From: Coffea arabica
Lineage: Eukaryota > Streptophyta > Magnoliopsida > Gentianales > Rubiaceae
Assembly: GCF_036785885.1 (NCBI RefSeq)
Contig: NC_092320.1
Location: 17,547,557 to 17,611,556 of the forward strand
Length of the DNA stretch: 64,000 nucleotides
Direction of reading: 5' to 3'
The stretch's first letter is position 1; every line of letters starts with the position of its first letter. Of this stretch, positions 63,501 through 64,000 are shown piece by piece. A program made the translations under genes and the position numbers. A model generated the notes under the pieces. That model was not told the DNA's origin and made no database searches. It saw nothing but the letters and a program-made list of their open reading frames with translations.

Positions 63501-64000
63501 AGCAATACATGCTGGGGATTTCATGGTAAGGTTTGTGAATATTTGTCATGTACCTTTTGTCCCATTTCCTCCAAAAAATTTCAAGCAACGTCTTTTCCTA
63601 TTTCTTTGTTGGTTGATGATTTTTGCAACTTTTTAATCTTTGTTTTTGGCCAAATCTTTTGTCCTTTCAGAGACGGTTTGGTTCTTATCTTGGGATGACA
63701 AATCAAGCAGTTAAGGCTGCCCAGGAAGCTGTACAGAAATCAGAAGAATTTGACATAAGGTAACCTGGTTTATGTTTGACATGCACGTGCTTGGATCTAC
63801 AAGTCAATGAATTTGAACGAGCACACTTGATATAATGAACTTCAACGGACACAACAACTTCATTTTTTGTTTTGTCCCCTTGTGTGAGTGGCAATTTGTT
63901 AAATTAAAATCCTTGCAAGGATAACATGAGAGTTGAAAATATATATAGCAAGAGGAAGACTTCAATAAGTCTATATAAAAGGCTCTCCTCTTTTCTCTCT
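60553..64000 (+). CDS. TFIIB: transcription initiation factor IIB, copy 2 (3' end outside window)
   Basis: Second TFIIB gene in tandem with copy 1. Visible exons: 60553-60905, 62315-62339, 63182-63311, 63395-63525, 63671-63759, together 728 nt or about 242 of roughly 312 residues. The last two exons lie beyond 64000. The zinc ribbon has Cys 6, 9, 26 and 29 (CSDC, CSEC). It keeps the widely conserved plant sequence more closely than copy 1: [78 protein letters not shown]. Exons 2-5 have exactly the same lengths as in copy 1 (25, 130, 131 and 89 nt), showing a gene duplication and not retroposition. The first intron is about 1.4 kb. Confidence 0.95.

Noticed and set aside
1-64000. CRISPR arrays, operons, riboswitches, prophage or other prokaryotic systems
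   Set aside because: All genes have plant introns and families; no regularly spaced repeats or bacterial signals are present.

Overview
The window is nuclear DNA of a flowering plant, most likely a eudicot. Coding exons are short and separated by AT-rich GT-AG introns. The gene families are plant-specific (a kinesin-14 with a calponin-homology domain, a plant-type GT61 glycosyltransferase), and the intergenic DNA holds small TIR elements and a SINE remnant. There is no bacterial, phage or organellar signal, no CRISPR array and no operon structure. The species cannot be named from the sequence.

Layout. 452-8613 (+): a complete 19-exon CH-domain kinesin-14 gene whose motor domain is interrupted by one AT-AC (U12-type) intron. 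8890-9410 and 11351-11830 (-): two decayed pieces of a GT61 glycosyltransferase. 12754-22239 (-): CCR4-NOT subunit 10, six exons. 25488-31838 (-): a RIF1-like HEAT-repeat protein, ten exons. 37341-39441 (-): an intact GT61 glycosyltransferase, three exons. 39.5-52.1 kb: about 13 kb without a recognisable gene, made of TIR elements, diverged noncoding repeats, a duplicated segment carrying a patchwork insertion, and a GC-rich hAT-type element. 52386-56483 (+) and 60553-64000 (+): two tandem TFIIB genes with matching exon structure; the second runs off the right edge after exon 5.

The summed exon lengths are divisible by three for all five complete genes: kinesin 3510 nt, NOT10 2646, RIF1-like 3327, GT61 1602, TFIIB-1 942. 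This supports the splice models, which were read by eye from GT/AG sites and family resemblance.

The genes do not form one pathway. They are unrelated housekeeping loci: microtubule motor, mRNA deadenylation, replication and telomere control, Golgi glycosylation, and Pol II initiation. I see no convincing undescribed multi-gene system. The most notable observations are the AT-AC intron, the CDK-consensus repeats in the kinesin tail together with MSA-like promoter motifs, the templated-looking insertion at 47660-47808, the out-of-order GT61 remnants, and the TFIIB tandem pair.
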